A stretch of 64,000 bases of DNA. It comes from Curtobacterium sp. MR_MD2014. GTDB taxonomy: Bacteria; Actinomycetota; Actinomycetes; Actinomycetales; Microbacteriaceae. The position numbers and the translations under genes were made by a program. Shown in pieces: positions 25,497 to 33,239 of this stretch. The stretch spans positions 2,666,001 through 2,730,000 of the forward strand of contig NZ_CP009755.1 in the NCBI RefSeq assembly GCF_000772085.1, read 5' to 3'. The notes beneath the pieces were generated by a model. It saw only the letters and a program-made list of their open reading frames with translations. It did no database searches and was not told where the DNA came from. Positions within the stretch are counted from its first letter, which is position 1; every line of letters begins with the position of its first letter.

Positions 25497-26297
25497 TCAG
25501 GGTCGAGCGGTCCCCGGCTCACTGCTGCCGACCGCCCCGTCCGCCGAGCCGGTCCCGTCGTGTCCTGCTCCGCCGCCGGTCCCGTCCGCTCCGCCTCCGC
25601 CGCCGGTCCCGTCGTGTCCTGCTCCGCCGCCGACCGCGGCGTCGCCCGAGGGGGCCGGTGCCGCGGCGAGCCACGACAGGTCGCCGGAGTCGGTGTTGGT
25701 GGCGACGACCTCGGGCCGGTGTTCCCCGTAGCGGACGACCGAGACGGACGCCGGACCGACCGCGATGCGTTGGAACAGGTCGAGGTGCATGCCGAGCGCG
25801 TCGGCGAGGACGGACTTCACGATGTCGCCGTGGCTCACGGCGACCCACACCGCCGTCGGGCCGTGCTGCGCCTCGACCTCGGCGTCGATCCGTCGGATCG
25901 CGGCGACCGCACGGGACTGCATCGTCTGCATGGACTCGCCGCCGGGGAACACCACGGCGCTGGGGTTCGCCTGCACCGTGCGCCACAGTGGTTCCTTCGC
26001 GAGGTCCGCGAGCTTCCGGCCCTGCCAGTCGCCGTAGTCGGCCTCGGTGATCGCCCGTTCGACCCGCACGTCGGGGCTGCCCTGCTGGCGGGCGAGCAGG
26101 GCGCGTGCGGTCTGCCGGCAGCGCTCGAGCGGGCTCGTGACGAGCGCGACGAGCGGGATCGGCGCGATGCGCTCGGCGGCCCGGTCGGCCTGCTCGCGGC
26201 CGACGCGGTCGAGTGCCACCCCGGCGGTGCGACCCGCCAGGACCCCGGTCGCGTTCGCGGTGGTGCGTCCGTGCCGGACGAGGAGGACGGTCGCCAT
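25497..26297 (-). CDS. Histidine phosphatase family protein (MSMEG_4193 type)
   Basis: The 266-residue protein begins MATVLLVRHGRT, with the RHG catalytic motif at 8-10, and has the second catalytic His in AVSHGDIVKS. The enzyme core ends near residue 210. The last ~55 residues are a Gly/Asp/Thr-rich low-complexity tail built of repeated GGGAGHDGTGG-like units, which looks like an in-frame minisatellite. Family members hydrolyse phosphate esters or act as mutases; this clade sits with DUF3090 and SCO1664. Substrate unknown. Confidence 0.88.
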   Translation of the reverse strand: MATVLLVRHGRTTANATGVLAGRTAGVALDRVGREQADRAAERIAPIPLVALVTSPLERCRQTARALLARQQGSPDVRVERAITEADYGDWQGRKLADLAKEPLWRTVQANPSAVVFPGGESMQTMQSRAVAAIRRIDAEVEAQHGPTAVWVAVSHGDIVKSVLADALGMHLDLFQRIAVGPASVSVVRYGEHRPEVVATNTDSGDLSWLAAAPAPSGDAAVGGGAGHDGTGGGGGADGTGGGAGHDGTGSADGAVGSSEPGTARP

Positions 26298-26304
26298 GCG
26301 GTCG

Positions 26305-26310
26305 ATCCTA
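26305..26310 (-). promoter_or_regulatory. -10 hexamer TAGGAT, leaderless start of the histidine phosphatase gene
   Basis: TAGGAT lies seven bases before the ATG at 26297. Its first three bases are the TAG stop codon of the upstream ABC ATPase gene. Confidence 0.55.
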
Positions 26311-27012
26311 GGCCGCGGCGGCCACGCCCTCCGGCGCGGTCACGATCCGCCCGTCGACGACGGTCACCAGGTCGTCCAACGCGTCCCGGTGCACGAGGTC
26401 GTGCGTGACGAGCAGGGTCGCCGTCCCGCGCTCGTGCGTCAGACGGGCGATCAGCTCCATCACGGCACCGCCCCGCTCCTGGTCGAGCGCACTCGTGGGT
26501 TCGTCGACGAGCAGCACCTCGGGGTCGTGCACGAGCGCCCGGGCGATCGCGACGCGCTGCCGTTGTCCCCCGGAGAGCTGCGCCGGTCGTGCATCGCCGT
26601 GACCCGAGAGCCCGACCGCGTCGAGCAGGTCGTCGACCCGGGCGCCGGGGACCCGACGATCGTGGGCGCCGAGGTGTCCCATCACGAGCAGCTGTTCGCG
26701 CGCGGTCAGCGACGGCAGCAGGTTCGACTGCTGGAACACGATCCCGATGCGGTCCCGGCGGAGGTCCGACGCTGCGTCGCGGGACAGCGACGCGGCGTCG
26801 ACCGCCGTCGATCCGCTGCCGACGAGCACCCGACCGGAGTCGGGGCGGACGAGCGACGCGGCGACGGCGAGCAACGACGACTTGCCGGACCCGGAGGGGC
26901 CGGTGATGCCGGTGACGCTGCCGGCCGGAGCGGCGAGGGAGACGTGGTCGACCGCGGTGACGCGACGGTCGCCGTCGGGGAAGGTGAGGGTGACGTCGTC
27001 GAGGGTGATCAT
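26308..27012 (-). CDS. ABC transporter ATPase (MacB/LolD type)
   Basis: The 234-residue protein shows Walker A GPSGSGKS (about 38-45), signature LSGGQRQR, Walker B VLLVDEP and the switch His in LLVTHD. FQQSNLLPSLTAREQ is typical of the MacB/LolD/FtsE-like ATPases that drive FtsX-type permeases. The ATG overlaps the permease stop (ATGA). With the permease it should form an exporter or a mechano-transmission complex, often for antimicrobial peptides. The pair lies opposite a two-component system that probably controls it. Confidence 0.92.
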   Translation of the reverse strand: MITLDDVTLTFPDGDRRVTAVDHVSLAAPAGSVTGITGPSGSGKSSLLAVAASLVRPDSGRVLVGSGSTAVDAASLSRDAASDLRRDRIGIVFQQSNLLPSLTAREQLLVMGHLGAHDRRVPGARVDDLLDAVGLSGHGDARPAQLSGGQRQRVAIARALVHDPEVLLVDEPTSALDQERGGAVMELIARLTHERGTATLLVTHDLVHRDALDDLVTVVDGRIVTAPEGVAAAA

Positions 27013-28103
27013 CGGTTGCTCCCGAGTGCGGTGAGGGGGTCGGCTGCGGTGACGGTGCGGAGGGCGACCGCGGCGCCCGCGAGACCGAGCACGGCCATCG
27101 CGACACCCGGTACCAGGGTGGTGAGGGGGCTGAGGAGGAACGGCAGCGTGCCCCCGGCGAGCGCACCGAGCACCGCGACGAGCGCCGTCCCGGTGCCGAT
27201 GCCCGCCACGAGGACCACGAGCGCCTGACCGAGTGCGTCGCGGACGAGCGACCCGGTGCTCGCTCCGAGCGCCTTGAGCACGGCGACGTCACCGGCGCGT
27301 TGCATGGTCCAGACGGTGAAGAAGGCGCCGACGACCAGCGCGGAGACGCCGAACAGCATCGCGATCATGAGACCGAGCGACCCGACCTCGGACCGGAAGG
27401 TCTCGAGCGCCGTCAGCGATCCGAGCGGTGTGGTGGCGGACGTGTGCGTGGTCGCGGCGACGGCTCCCCAGTCCGGCGAACCGGACACGGCGAGCACCGT
27501 CGGTGCGCCCTCGCCGCCGAGCCGGCGGTCGGCAGCGGCCCACGCACCGGGGGTCATCACGACGACCGGGGTGTGGCTGTACCAGGCGTCCCCGCCGACG
27601 GACGCGACGCGGTGGTCGGTCCCGGAGACCGAGATGCGGTCGCCCACCACGACGCCGAGCTGCTCCGCCGCCGCCGCCGACAGGCCGACCGAGTCGTCCT
27701 GCGCGGGCGCCAGCGCAGCCACGACACCGTCGCCGCCCCGCGGCAGCCCGAACAGGGCGACGCCGACCGCGGACGCACCGGCACCCGACGTCGCGGGAGC
27801 AGCGCTGGCGCGTCCCTGGACGATGCCCACCGGCACCACGTCGTCGACGCCGGCCGCCGTCCGCCAGCCGTGTCGTGCCTCCCGTCCGATCGCGGACGTG
27901 GCGAAGGACGGCTGCCCCGCGGACGGCTGTTGCAGCACCAGCCGGTCGCCGGGCAGGTCGAGGACAGCGGAGACGTTCTGCGACGCCAACCCGCCCGTCA
28001 GTCCCGCCAGGAACCCGACCAGGAGGGTGATGAGCGCCACGACGGCACCGATGAGCACGAAGCGTCCACGAGCGAACCGGAGATCGCGCCAGGCGACGAA
28101 CAC
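27009..28103 (-). CDS. FtsX-like ABC permease
   Basis: The 364-residue product has one N-terminal helix (about 17-37, FVLIGAVVALITLLVGFLAG), a large extracytoplasmic domain (about 45-245) and three C-terminal helices, the MacB/FtsX permease layout. MacB has four helices and a separate large domain; this is a single-copy half transporter that would dimerise. The GTG at 28103 is preceded by GGAAGGA at good distance. Confidence 0.88.
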   Translation of the reverse strand: MFVAWRDLRFARGRFVLIGAVVALITLLVGFLAGLTGGLASQNVSAVLDLPGDRLVLQQPSAGQPSFATSAIGREARHGWRTAAGVDDVVPVGIVQGRASAAPATSGAGASAVGVALFGLPRGGDGVVAALAPAQDDSVGLSAAAAEQLGVVVGDRISVSGTDHRVASVGGDAWYSHTPVVVMTPGAWAAADRRLGGEGAPTVLAVSGSPDWGAVAATTHTSATTPLGSLTALETFRSEVGSLGLMIAMLFGVSALVVGAFFTVWTMQRAGDVAVLKALGASTGSLVRDALGQALVVLVAGIGTGTALVAVLGALAGGTLPFLLSPLTTLVPGVAMAVLGLAGAAVALRTVTAADPLTALGSNR

Positions 28104-28117
28104 GGCCGTTCCTTCCC

Positions 28118-28138
28118 GGTCACGGACCCTCCGTGACC
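28118..28138. promoter_or_regulatory. 21-bp dyad upstream of the ABC exporter operon
   Basis: GGTCACGG and CCGTGACC are perfect 8-base arms around ACCCT, 14 bases upstream of the permease start and in the gap shared with the histidine kinase gene. It is the best candidate binding site of the adjacent NarL-type response regulator. Confidence 0.5.
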
Positions 28139-28253
28139 TCCAGAACCAGCGTCGTGTGCCGACGGCGAGCGGTCATCGCCGGCACGGACGGTCCCACGAT
28201 CGAACTTCTGGTTGATCCAGCGGGCCCGGGCCGTCCGTACGCTGGCCGGTGAC

Positions 28254-29423
28254 ATGGTCCACGGCACGCTCACCCCCGTCTTCGTCGGTCTCCGCACCGG
28301 CCTGCACGTGCTGTCCGCCGCGCTCCTCGCGCTCGTCGTCGTCCGGATCGTGGTCGAGGGCGGCGCCACGGCACCCCTCGCCGGCGTCCTGGCAGGTGCC
28401 TTCGCAGTCGTGTACCTGCTCGGGGCGGTGGTGGCACGCGGCGCCCCGGGTCGCCGGGCGGTCGCGGGCCCGCTCTGGGTCGGCGGGCTCTCCGTCGTGT
28501 GGGTCGCGCTCATGGTGCTCGTCCCCGAAGCCGCCTACCTGGTCTTCCCGCTCTTCTTCCTCTACCTGCACGTGCTGCCCCGGATCGTCGGTCCCACGGC
28601 GGTCGTCGTCGCGACGCTCGTGGCCGTCGTCGCGCTCGGAGTGCACGGGGGCTTCACGCTCGGCGGGGTCGTCGGACCGCTCGTCGGCGCCGGGGTGGCG
28701 CTGCTCATCGGGCTCGGCTACCGCGCACTCGCCCGGGAGGCCGTCGAGCGCGAAGCACTGCTGGCAGAACTGATCGCCACTCGGGACCGACTCGCGGCGA
28801 CCGAGCGGGAACAGGGGGTCCTCGCGGAGCGTGCGCGACTGGCGCGGGAGATCCACGACACGGTCGCGCAGGGGCTGTCGAGCATCCAGATGCTCCTGCA
28901 CGCAGCCGAGCGCGCCGACGGCGACCGCCCCGGCACCGAGCACATCCGTCTGGCCCGGGAGACCGCGGCCGACGGCCTCGCCGACACGCGTCGCTTCATC
29001 CGCGAGCTCGCGCCGCCGACGCTGGACCAGGGCCTCGGTGCAGCACTCCGTCGGCTCGCGGACCAGCAGTGGACGCGGGACGGACTGGCGGTGTCGGTCG
29101 CGGTGTCGGACGACGGGCTGCCGATGGACGTGGAGACCGCGCTGCTCCGCATCGCGCAGGGCGCCGTGGCGAACGCGGTGCAGCACGCCGCGCCGTCGCA
29201 GGTCGACGTCACGGTCACGGTCGACGGTCGGGAGGCACGGCTGACGGTCGTCGACGACGGCGTCGGCTTCGACCCGGTCACCTCCGGCGACGACGTCGCC
29301 GCGTCCGACTCCTTCGGCCTCCGCGCGATGGCCGAGCGCGTAGAGCAGTTCGGCGGACGACTCGACGTCGACAGCGCACCGGGCCGCGGCACCACGGTCA
29401 CGGCCGTCCTGGAGGTCCCGTGA
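28254..29423 (+). CDS. Sensor histidine kinase, NarX/HisKA_3 type
   Basis: The 389-residue protein has about six N-terminal membrane helices (about 8-170) with almost no periplasmic domain, then a HisKA_3 dimerisation region with the phospho-accepting His in [14 protein letters not shown] (about 203). An HATPase_c domain follows, with NAVQHA (N box), VVDDGVGFD and GLRAMAERV (G boxes). Intramembrane-sensing kinases of this layout often respond to membrane stress and control adjacent ABC exporters. ATG 28254 is chosen: TACGCT at 28238 lies ten bases upstream; a TTG at 28212 is open but less likely. Confidence 0.9.
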   Translation: MVHGTLTPVFVGLRTGLHVLSAALLALVVVRIVVEGGATAPLAGVLAGAFAVVYLLGAVVARGAPGRRAVAGPLWVGGLSVVWVALMVLVPEAAYLVFPLFFLYLHVLPRIVGPTAVVVATLVAVVALGVHGGFTLGGVVGPLVGAGVALLIGLGYRALAREAVEREALLAELIATRDRLAATEREQGVLAERARLAREIHDTVAQGLSSIQMLLHAAERADGDRPGTEHIRLARETAADGLADTRRFIRELAPPTLDQGLGAALRRLADQQWTRDGLAVSVAVSDDGLPMDVETALLRIAQGAVANAVQHAAPSQVDVTVTVDGREARLTVVDDGVGFDPVTSGDDVAASDSFGLRAMAERVEQFGGRLDVDSAPGRGTTVTAVLEVP

Positions 29424-30040
29424 TCCGCATCGTCATCGCCGACGACCACCCCGTCGTCCGGGCCGGTCTCCGTGCGCTCCTCGACGGTGAGGAGGGCATC
29501 GAGGTCGTCGGCGAGGCAGCCACTCCGGACGCCGCGACCGCCCTCGCCGAGGAGCTGGCCCCGGAGCTGGTGCTCATGGACCTGCAGTTCGGCCAGGACA
29601 CCACCGGCGCCGACGCCACCCGGTCGATCCGCGCACTCGAGGCGGCACCGTACGTGCTCGTCCTGACGAACTACGACTCGGACGGTGACATCCTCGGCGC
29701 GGTCGAGGCCGGGGCGAGCGGGTACCTGCTCAAGGACGCCCCACCGGACGAGCTCGTGGCGGCGGTCCGTGCCGCGGCCTCCGGGCAGAGCGCCCTCGCC
29801 CCGGCGATCGCCGGACGGCTGATGGCGCGGATGCGGGCTCCGCGCGTGAGCCTCTCCGCCCGCGAGATCGAGGTGCTCCGACTGGTCGCGGACGGGGCGT
29901 CGAACGGTGAGGTCGCCCGCGCACTCCACATCAGCGAGGCGACGGTCAAGTCGCACCTCGTGCACGTGTTCTCGAAGCTCGGTGTGAGCTCGCGGACAGC
30001 GGCCGTGTCCGCGGCCCGCTCTGCGGGTGTCCTCCGGTGA
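29420..30040 (+). CDS. NarL/FixJ-family response regulator
   Basis: The 206-residue protein has an N-terminal receiver with the acidic pair in [11 protein letters not shown], the phospho-acceptor Asp in LVLMDLQFG (about 54) and the Lys in LLKDAPP. A LuxR-type helix-turn-helix follows at about 148-200 ([26 protein letters not shown]). GTG 29420 overlaps the kinase stop as GTGA. It should be phosphorylated by the kinase encoded just upstream and regulate the divergent ABC exporter. Confidence 0.93.
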   Translation: MIRIVIADDHPVVRAGLRALLDGEEGIEVVGEAATPDAATALAEELAPELVLMDLQFGQDTTGADATRSIRALEAAPYVLVLTNYDSDGDILGAVEAGASGYLLKDAPPDELVAAVRAAASGQSALAPAIAGRLMARMRAPRVSLSAREIEVLRLVADGASNGEVARALHISEATVKSHLVHVFSKLGVSSRTAAVSAARSAGVLR

Positions 30041-30095
30041 CCCCCGGGACCCATCGGGGGGTCCGTGCGGCACGCGGACAGTGGTCGGCGTGCGC

Positions 30096-30119
30096 CGCAC
30101 CATGCACGAAGATGGTGCG
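30096..30119. promoter_or_regulatory. Dyad at the 5' end of BLUF gene 1
   Basis: CGCACCAT and ATGGTGCG are perfect 8-base arms across eight bases. The left arm contains the ATG at 30102 and the right arm ends directly before the alternative GTG start at 30120. It may be an operator for the nearby TetR repressor or a structure that hides the start. Confidence 0.45.
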
Positions 30120-30548
30120 GTGCTCGTCTCCATCGTCTACATGAGCCGCTCGGCCGTGCCCTTCGACGACGACGCGCTCGCCGAGCTCCTGCGCGAGTCA
30201 CGGCTCCGGAACGAGGCACTCGGGGTCTCCGGTCTGCTCGTGGCGAAGGGCGGCCGGTTCATGCAGCTGCTCGAGGGCCCGGCGTGGAGCGTCGACGACC
30301 GCTTCGGCGCCATCGCGCGCGATCCTCGGCACGACGGGGTGAAGTCGCTGATCCGCGAGGACATCGAGCGCCGGCGGTTCGACGGCTGGTCGATGGCCTA
30401 CCGGTCGCTCGACGAGTCCGACGTGGCGACCGAGGACGGCTTCAGCCCGTTCCTGTCCGGCACGATGGACTTCGCGCCGGAGTTCGACGGCACGAGCGCC
30501 GCGTGGCTGCTCAAGTGGTTCCGCGACCGGGAGCTCACCGACCGCTGA
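30102..30548 (+). CDS. BLUF-domain blue-light photoreceptor 1
   Basis: The 148-residue product is essentially one BLUF domain (sensors of blue light using FAD). It has the key Tyr in SIVYMSRSA, the flavin-contacting Asn in SRLRNEALGVSGLL, the switch Gln in GGRFMQLLEGP, and GWSMAYRS near the end with the Trp and Met that relay the signal. No enzymatic domain is attached, so it must signal through a partner protein. The ATG 30102 is used here; GTG 30120 would give MLVSIVYMS. It is 62 bases after the response regulator and convergent with the TetR gene. A second BLUF gene lies at 31269-31739. Confidence 0.88.
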   Translation: MHEDGAVLVSIVYMSRSAVPFDDDALAELLRESRLRNEALGVSGLLVAKGGRFMQLLEGPAWSVDDRFGAIARDPRHDGVKSLIREDIERRRFDGWSMAYRSLDESDVATEDGFSPFLSGTMDFAPEFDGTSAAWLLKWFRDRELTDR

Positions 30549-30580
30549 CGCGGACCTCCGCCCGTCGACGGTCCACGAGG

Positions 30581-31192
30581 TCAGCCTGCCGCGCGGAAGG
30601 TGTCGGCGACCACCCCGAGCAGACGTGCCCGGTGCGCCGGCGCGGCCGTCGCCTGCAGGAGCACCCGCCACATCACCGCGACCGCGGGGTCGAGGTCCGC
30701 GCGACCGCTCCGCACCTCGGCGACCAGCTGCACCCCGGTGAAGTACGGCACGACCGAACCGCCGAGCTCCTCCGGGGTGAGGTCGGTCTCGAGCTCACCG
30801 CTGCCGATCGCGACGCAGAACACGTCCACGATGCCGCCGATCCACTGCTCGTAGAACGACGACGTCGCTCCGGAGAACTCGCCGCGTTCGAGCGAGAGCC
30901 GGATGCCGGCACGCACGATCGGGTCGGTGCGGAGCAGGTCCGCGATCTGCTTCGACGCCCCGATCAGGGCGGCCGTCGGCGACGCGGCGTCGTGGCTCAC
31001 CTCCGCGAAGGTCCGCGCGTTCTGCTCGTCGATCACGCCGAGGGCGAGCGCGAGCTTCGTCGGGAAGTGGAAGTGCAGCGTGCCCTGCGCCACGTCGGCG
31101 CGGCGCGCGACGGCGGCGATCGACGTGGCGGCGAAGCCGACCCGGTCGAACTCCTCCGCCGCGGCCACCAAGATCTGCTCACGTTTCCCCAC
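30581..31192 (-). CDS. TetR-family regulator between two BLUF genes
   Basis: The 203-residue product starts MGKREQILVAAAEEFDRVGFAATSIAAVARRADVAQGTLHFHF; the TLHFHFPTK helix end is typical of the TetR subgroup that includes gamma-butyrolactone receptors such as ScbR/ArpA, though the ligand is not inferable. The C-terminal part is a helical ligand/partner domain. GTG 31192 is chosen because the TetR pattern begins there and a dyad spans it. Lying between two stand-alone BLUF sensors, it is the obvious candidate for a light-controlled repressor. Confidence 0.88.
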   Translation of the reverse strand: MGKREQILVAAAEEFDRVGFAATSIAAVARRADVAQGTLHFHFPTKLALALGVIDEQNARTFAEVSHDAASPTAALIGASKQIADLLRTDPIVRAGIRLSLERGEFSGATSSFYEQWIGGIVDVFCVAIGSGELETDLTPEELGGSVVPYFTGVQLVAEVRSGRADLDPAVAVMWRVLLQATAAPAHRARLLGVVADTFRAAG

Positions 31193-31196
31193 GTGA
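31179..31196. promoter_or_regulatory. Dyad over the start codon of the TetR gene
   Basis: TCACGT and ACGTGA flank TTCCCC. The right arm overlaps the GTG at 31192. Position fits an autoregulatory TetR operator; arms are short. Confidence 0.4.
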
Positions 31197-31208
31197 CCAG
31201 TGTCTCGA

Positions 31209-31246
31209 ACTGGAGGCACGGTGCGGGCCCGCACCGTGCCTCCAGT
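31209..31246. terminator. Perfect 38-bp palindrome (family A, copy 4)
   Basis: ACTGGAGGCACGGTGCGGG is followed immediately by its exact complement with no loop. It lies 22 bases after the BLUF-2 stop and 17 bases before the TetR start, so it should keep the two transcripts apart. Confidence 0.8.
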
Positions 31247-31268
31247 CCGAGGGGGTCCCGTCAGGTCG

Positions 31269-31739
31269 TCACGCGGCGTGGCGGGCCAGGGTCATGCGCT
31301 CCTCGGGTACGTCCTGCAGGTCGCGTCCGCGGAACCAGCGGAGCAGCCAGTCGGCCGGCGAGCCGGCCAGCTCGGCCGGCAGGCCGGAGCGCTCGGTGAG
31401 GAAGGTGTTGAAGCCGGGCTCGTCGCGGACCTCGAGGTCCGACGGGTTGCCGAACGCCATCGACCAGCCGTCGAAGCGGCGGGTGTCGATGTCCTCGCGG
31501 GAGAGCGACTTCACGCCCTCGTGGCGGGTGTCGCGCTCGATCGCGGCGAAGCGGTCCTCGACGCTCCAGGAGGGACCCTCGAGCACCTGCATGAAGCGGC
31601 CGCCCTTGGCGAGCAGGAGTCCGGAAACACCGAGCGCCTCGTTGCGCAGGCGGGCTTCACGGAGCATGGCGACCAGGTGGTCGTCGGTCATCTCGTCGAC
31701 GGCGACGGACATGTACACGAGGGAGGTGAGTTGCGTCAT
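31269..31739 (-). CDS. BLUF-domain blue-light photoreceptor 2
   Basis: The 156-residue product is a second single-domain BLUF protein. It has VYMS with the key Tyr, ARLRNEALGVSGLLLAKGGRFMQ with the flavin Asn and switch Gln, and DGWSMAFG with Trp and Met. It is clearly a paralogue of the protein at 30102-30548 (RLRNEALGVSGLL is shared exactly) and ends with a different helical tail of about 45 residues. It is transcribed in the same direction as the TetR gene but separated by a palindrome. A weak TTGACC -35 lies upstream near 31771. Confidence 0.9.
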   Translation of the reverse strand: MTQLTSLVYMSVAVDEMTDDHLVAMLREARLRNEALGVSGLLLAKGGRFMQVLEGPSWSVEDRFAAIERDTRHEGVKSLSREDIDTRRFDGWSMAFGNPSDLEVRDEPGFNTFLTERSGLPAELAGSPADWLLRWFRGRDLQDVPEERMTLARHAA

Positions 31740-31779
31740 CGGCGCCAGTCTGTGTGCTGCTCCGGTGGAGGGTCAATGC

Positions 31780-31821
31780 GGTCGTCCGCACACCGCAGTC
31801 GGGTGCGGTGTGCGGACGACC
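31780..31821. terminator. Terminator of the carbohydrate ABC operon
   Basis: GGTCGTCCGCACACCGCA and TGCGGTGTGCGGACGACC are perfect 18-base arms around a six-base loop, 33 bases beyond the binding-protein stop. Confidence 0.85.
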
Positions 31822-31853
31822 GGTGGGGGTGGCCGTGCTCGATCCAGCGGGGC

Positions 31854-33227
31854 TCAGGTCAGCGCGAGGAGCGTGTTGACCTGCTCGTTCACGCCGGTGA
31901 GCGTCGACACGGGCTTGCCGTTCGCGTAGATGCCGTCGAACGCCGGCTGCACGAGCGCCTGGACGTCGGCGGGGTTCCGGGTGACGGGGAACAGGAACGT
32001 CGTGCCGTCCGCCACCTGCTCGGTGAACGCGGAGACGTCGAGCCCGCGCTCCCGGAAGGCGGCGACCGCGGTGTCCGTGCCCGATCGGCGGGCGGGGAAG
32101 ACGATGCCCGCGCGGCCGACGATCTCCTGCGCGGCGGCACTGCCGAGGAACGCGACCCACTTCGCCGCGGCCTCCGGGTTCCGTGCCTGCTTCGTGATCG
32201 AGTCACCCAGGCCGTTGAACATCGACGCGCGGTGCCCGATCGGCCCCTTCGGTGTCGGGGCGATGGCGACGTCGACGCCCTGCAGGTCGGCGTAGGCGCC
32301 GATCATCCACGACCCGTTGAACGAGAGCGCGACCTTCTTCGACCCGAGCTGCACGTCCGGACCGGTCGTCGTGGAGAACACTCCGTACTTCGGCATGTAG
32401 CCCTTCTCGGCGAGCCCGAAGTACCAGGAGATCGTCTTCTGGAACGCGGGGTCGTCGTAGCGGAACGCGTTCCCCCACGGGTTCCGGTTCGTGTAGGACC
32501 AGTCGATCGAGCCGGTGAACGGCGACCACTGCGTCTGCCCGAACCCGTCGCCACCGCTGCCGTTGGCGCTGATGCCGTAGACCGCCACGTCGGACCTGTC
32601 GAAGCCGGGCTCGTCCCCGCGGCGCCCCTTGCCGTCGATGGTCAGGTGCGCGACCGCCCGTTCGAAGGTCCCACCGTCGTCCGGGTTCCACTCGAGCGCG
32701 GCGAGGTCCTCGGTCGAGTAGCCGGCCTTCGCGATCACGTTCCGGTCGTAGAACATCGCGACCGTGTCCCAGTCCTTCGGCGACCCGTAGCGGTGCCCGT
32801 CGCGCCCCTTCCAGAGCTGCGCGAGGCCGGACTGGTAGTCGTCGTCGCGGATCGCACTCGTCGCCTCGAGCTCGTCGAGCCGGTGGAGCACGTCGAGGTC
32901 GGCGAACTGCGGGAACTTCGACAGGTGGTCGGTGAACACGTCGGGCGCGGTACCGGCGATGAACCCGGCGGTGAGCTTCGTCCAGTAGTCGCTCCACCCG
33001 AGCTGGGTGATGCGGATCCGGATGTCGGGGTTCTCACGCTCGAAGGCCTTCGCGACGGCCTGGTACGCCGGGAGCTGGTTCGCGTCCCACAGCCAGTAGG
33101 ACACGGTGCCGGTCGCGCCGCTGCGGGGGTCCGGCGTGCTCGGGGACGAGCAGGCGGCGAGGGCGCCGAGCGCCAGGGCCGAGGCACCGCCCGCGAACAG
33201 TGCGCGTCGGGAGATGGAGTGCGTCAT
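31854..33227 (-). CDS. Carbohydrate ABC transporter substrate-binding lipoprotein
   Basis: The 457-residue product begins MTHSISRRALFAGGASALALGALAAC; the lipobox LAAC places Cys at 26, and SRRAL suggests a possible twin-arginine signal as well. The mature part is a family-1 extracellular solute-binding fold (TVSYWLWDANQLPAYQAV, FIAGTAPDVFTDH, FNGSWMIGAYAD). It would bind a sugar or oligosaccharide outside the membrane and deliver it to the two permeases encoded upstream. No ATPase gene is present; in actinobacteria a shared MsiK-type ATPase elsewhere usually serves. Confidence 0.92.
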   Translation of the reverse strand: MTHSISRRALFAGGASALALGALAACSSPSTPDPRSGATGTVSYWLWDANQLPAYQAVAKAFERENPDIRIRITQLGWSDYWTKLTAGFIAGTAPDVFTDHLSKFPQFADLDVLHRLDELEATSAIRDDDYQSGLAQLWKGRDGHRYGSPKDWDTVAMFYDRNVIAKAGYSTEDLAALEWNPDDGGTFERAVAHLTIDGKGRRGDEPGFDRSDVAVYGISANGSGGDGFGQTQWSPFTGSIDWSYTNRNPWGNAFRYDDPAFQKTISWYFGLAEKGYMPKYGVFSTTTGPDVQLGSKKVALSFNGSWMIGAYADLQGVDVAIAPTPKGPIGHRASMFNGLGDSITKQARNPEAAAKWVAFLGSAAAQEIVGRAGIVFPARRSGTDTAVAAFRERGLDVSAFTEQVADGTTFLFPVTRNPADVQALVQPAFDGIYANGKPVSTLTGVNEQVNTLLALT

Positions 33228-33239
33228 GTGCGGGGTTCC

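Noticed and set aside
31269..31739. BLUF-2 as a simple duplicate pseudogene of BLUF-1
   Set aside because: The frame is intact, key residues are kept and the C-terminal tail is different and well formed.
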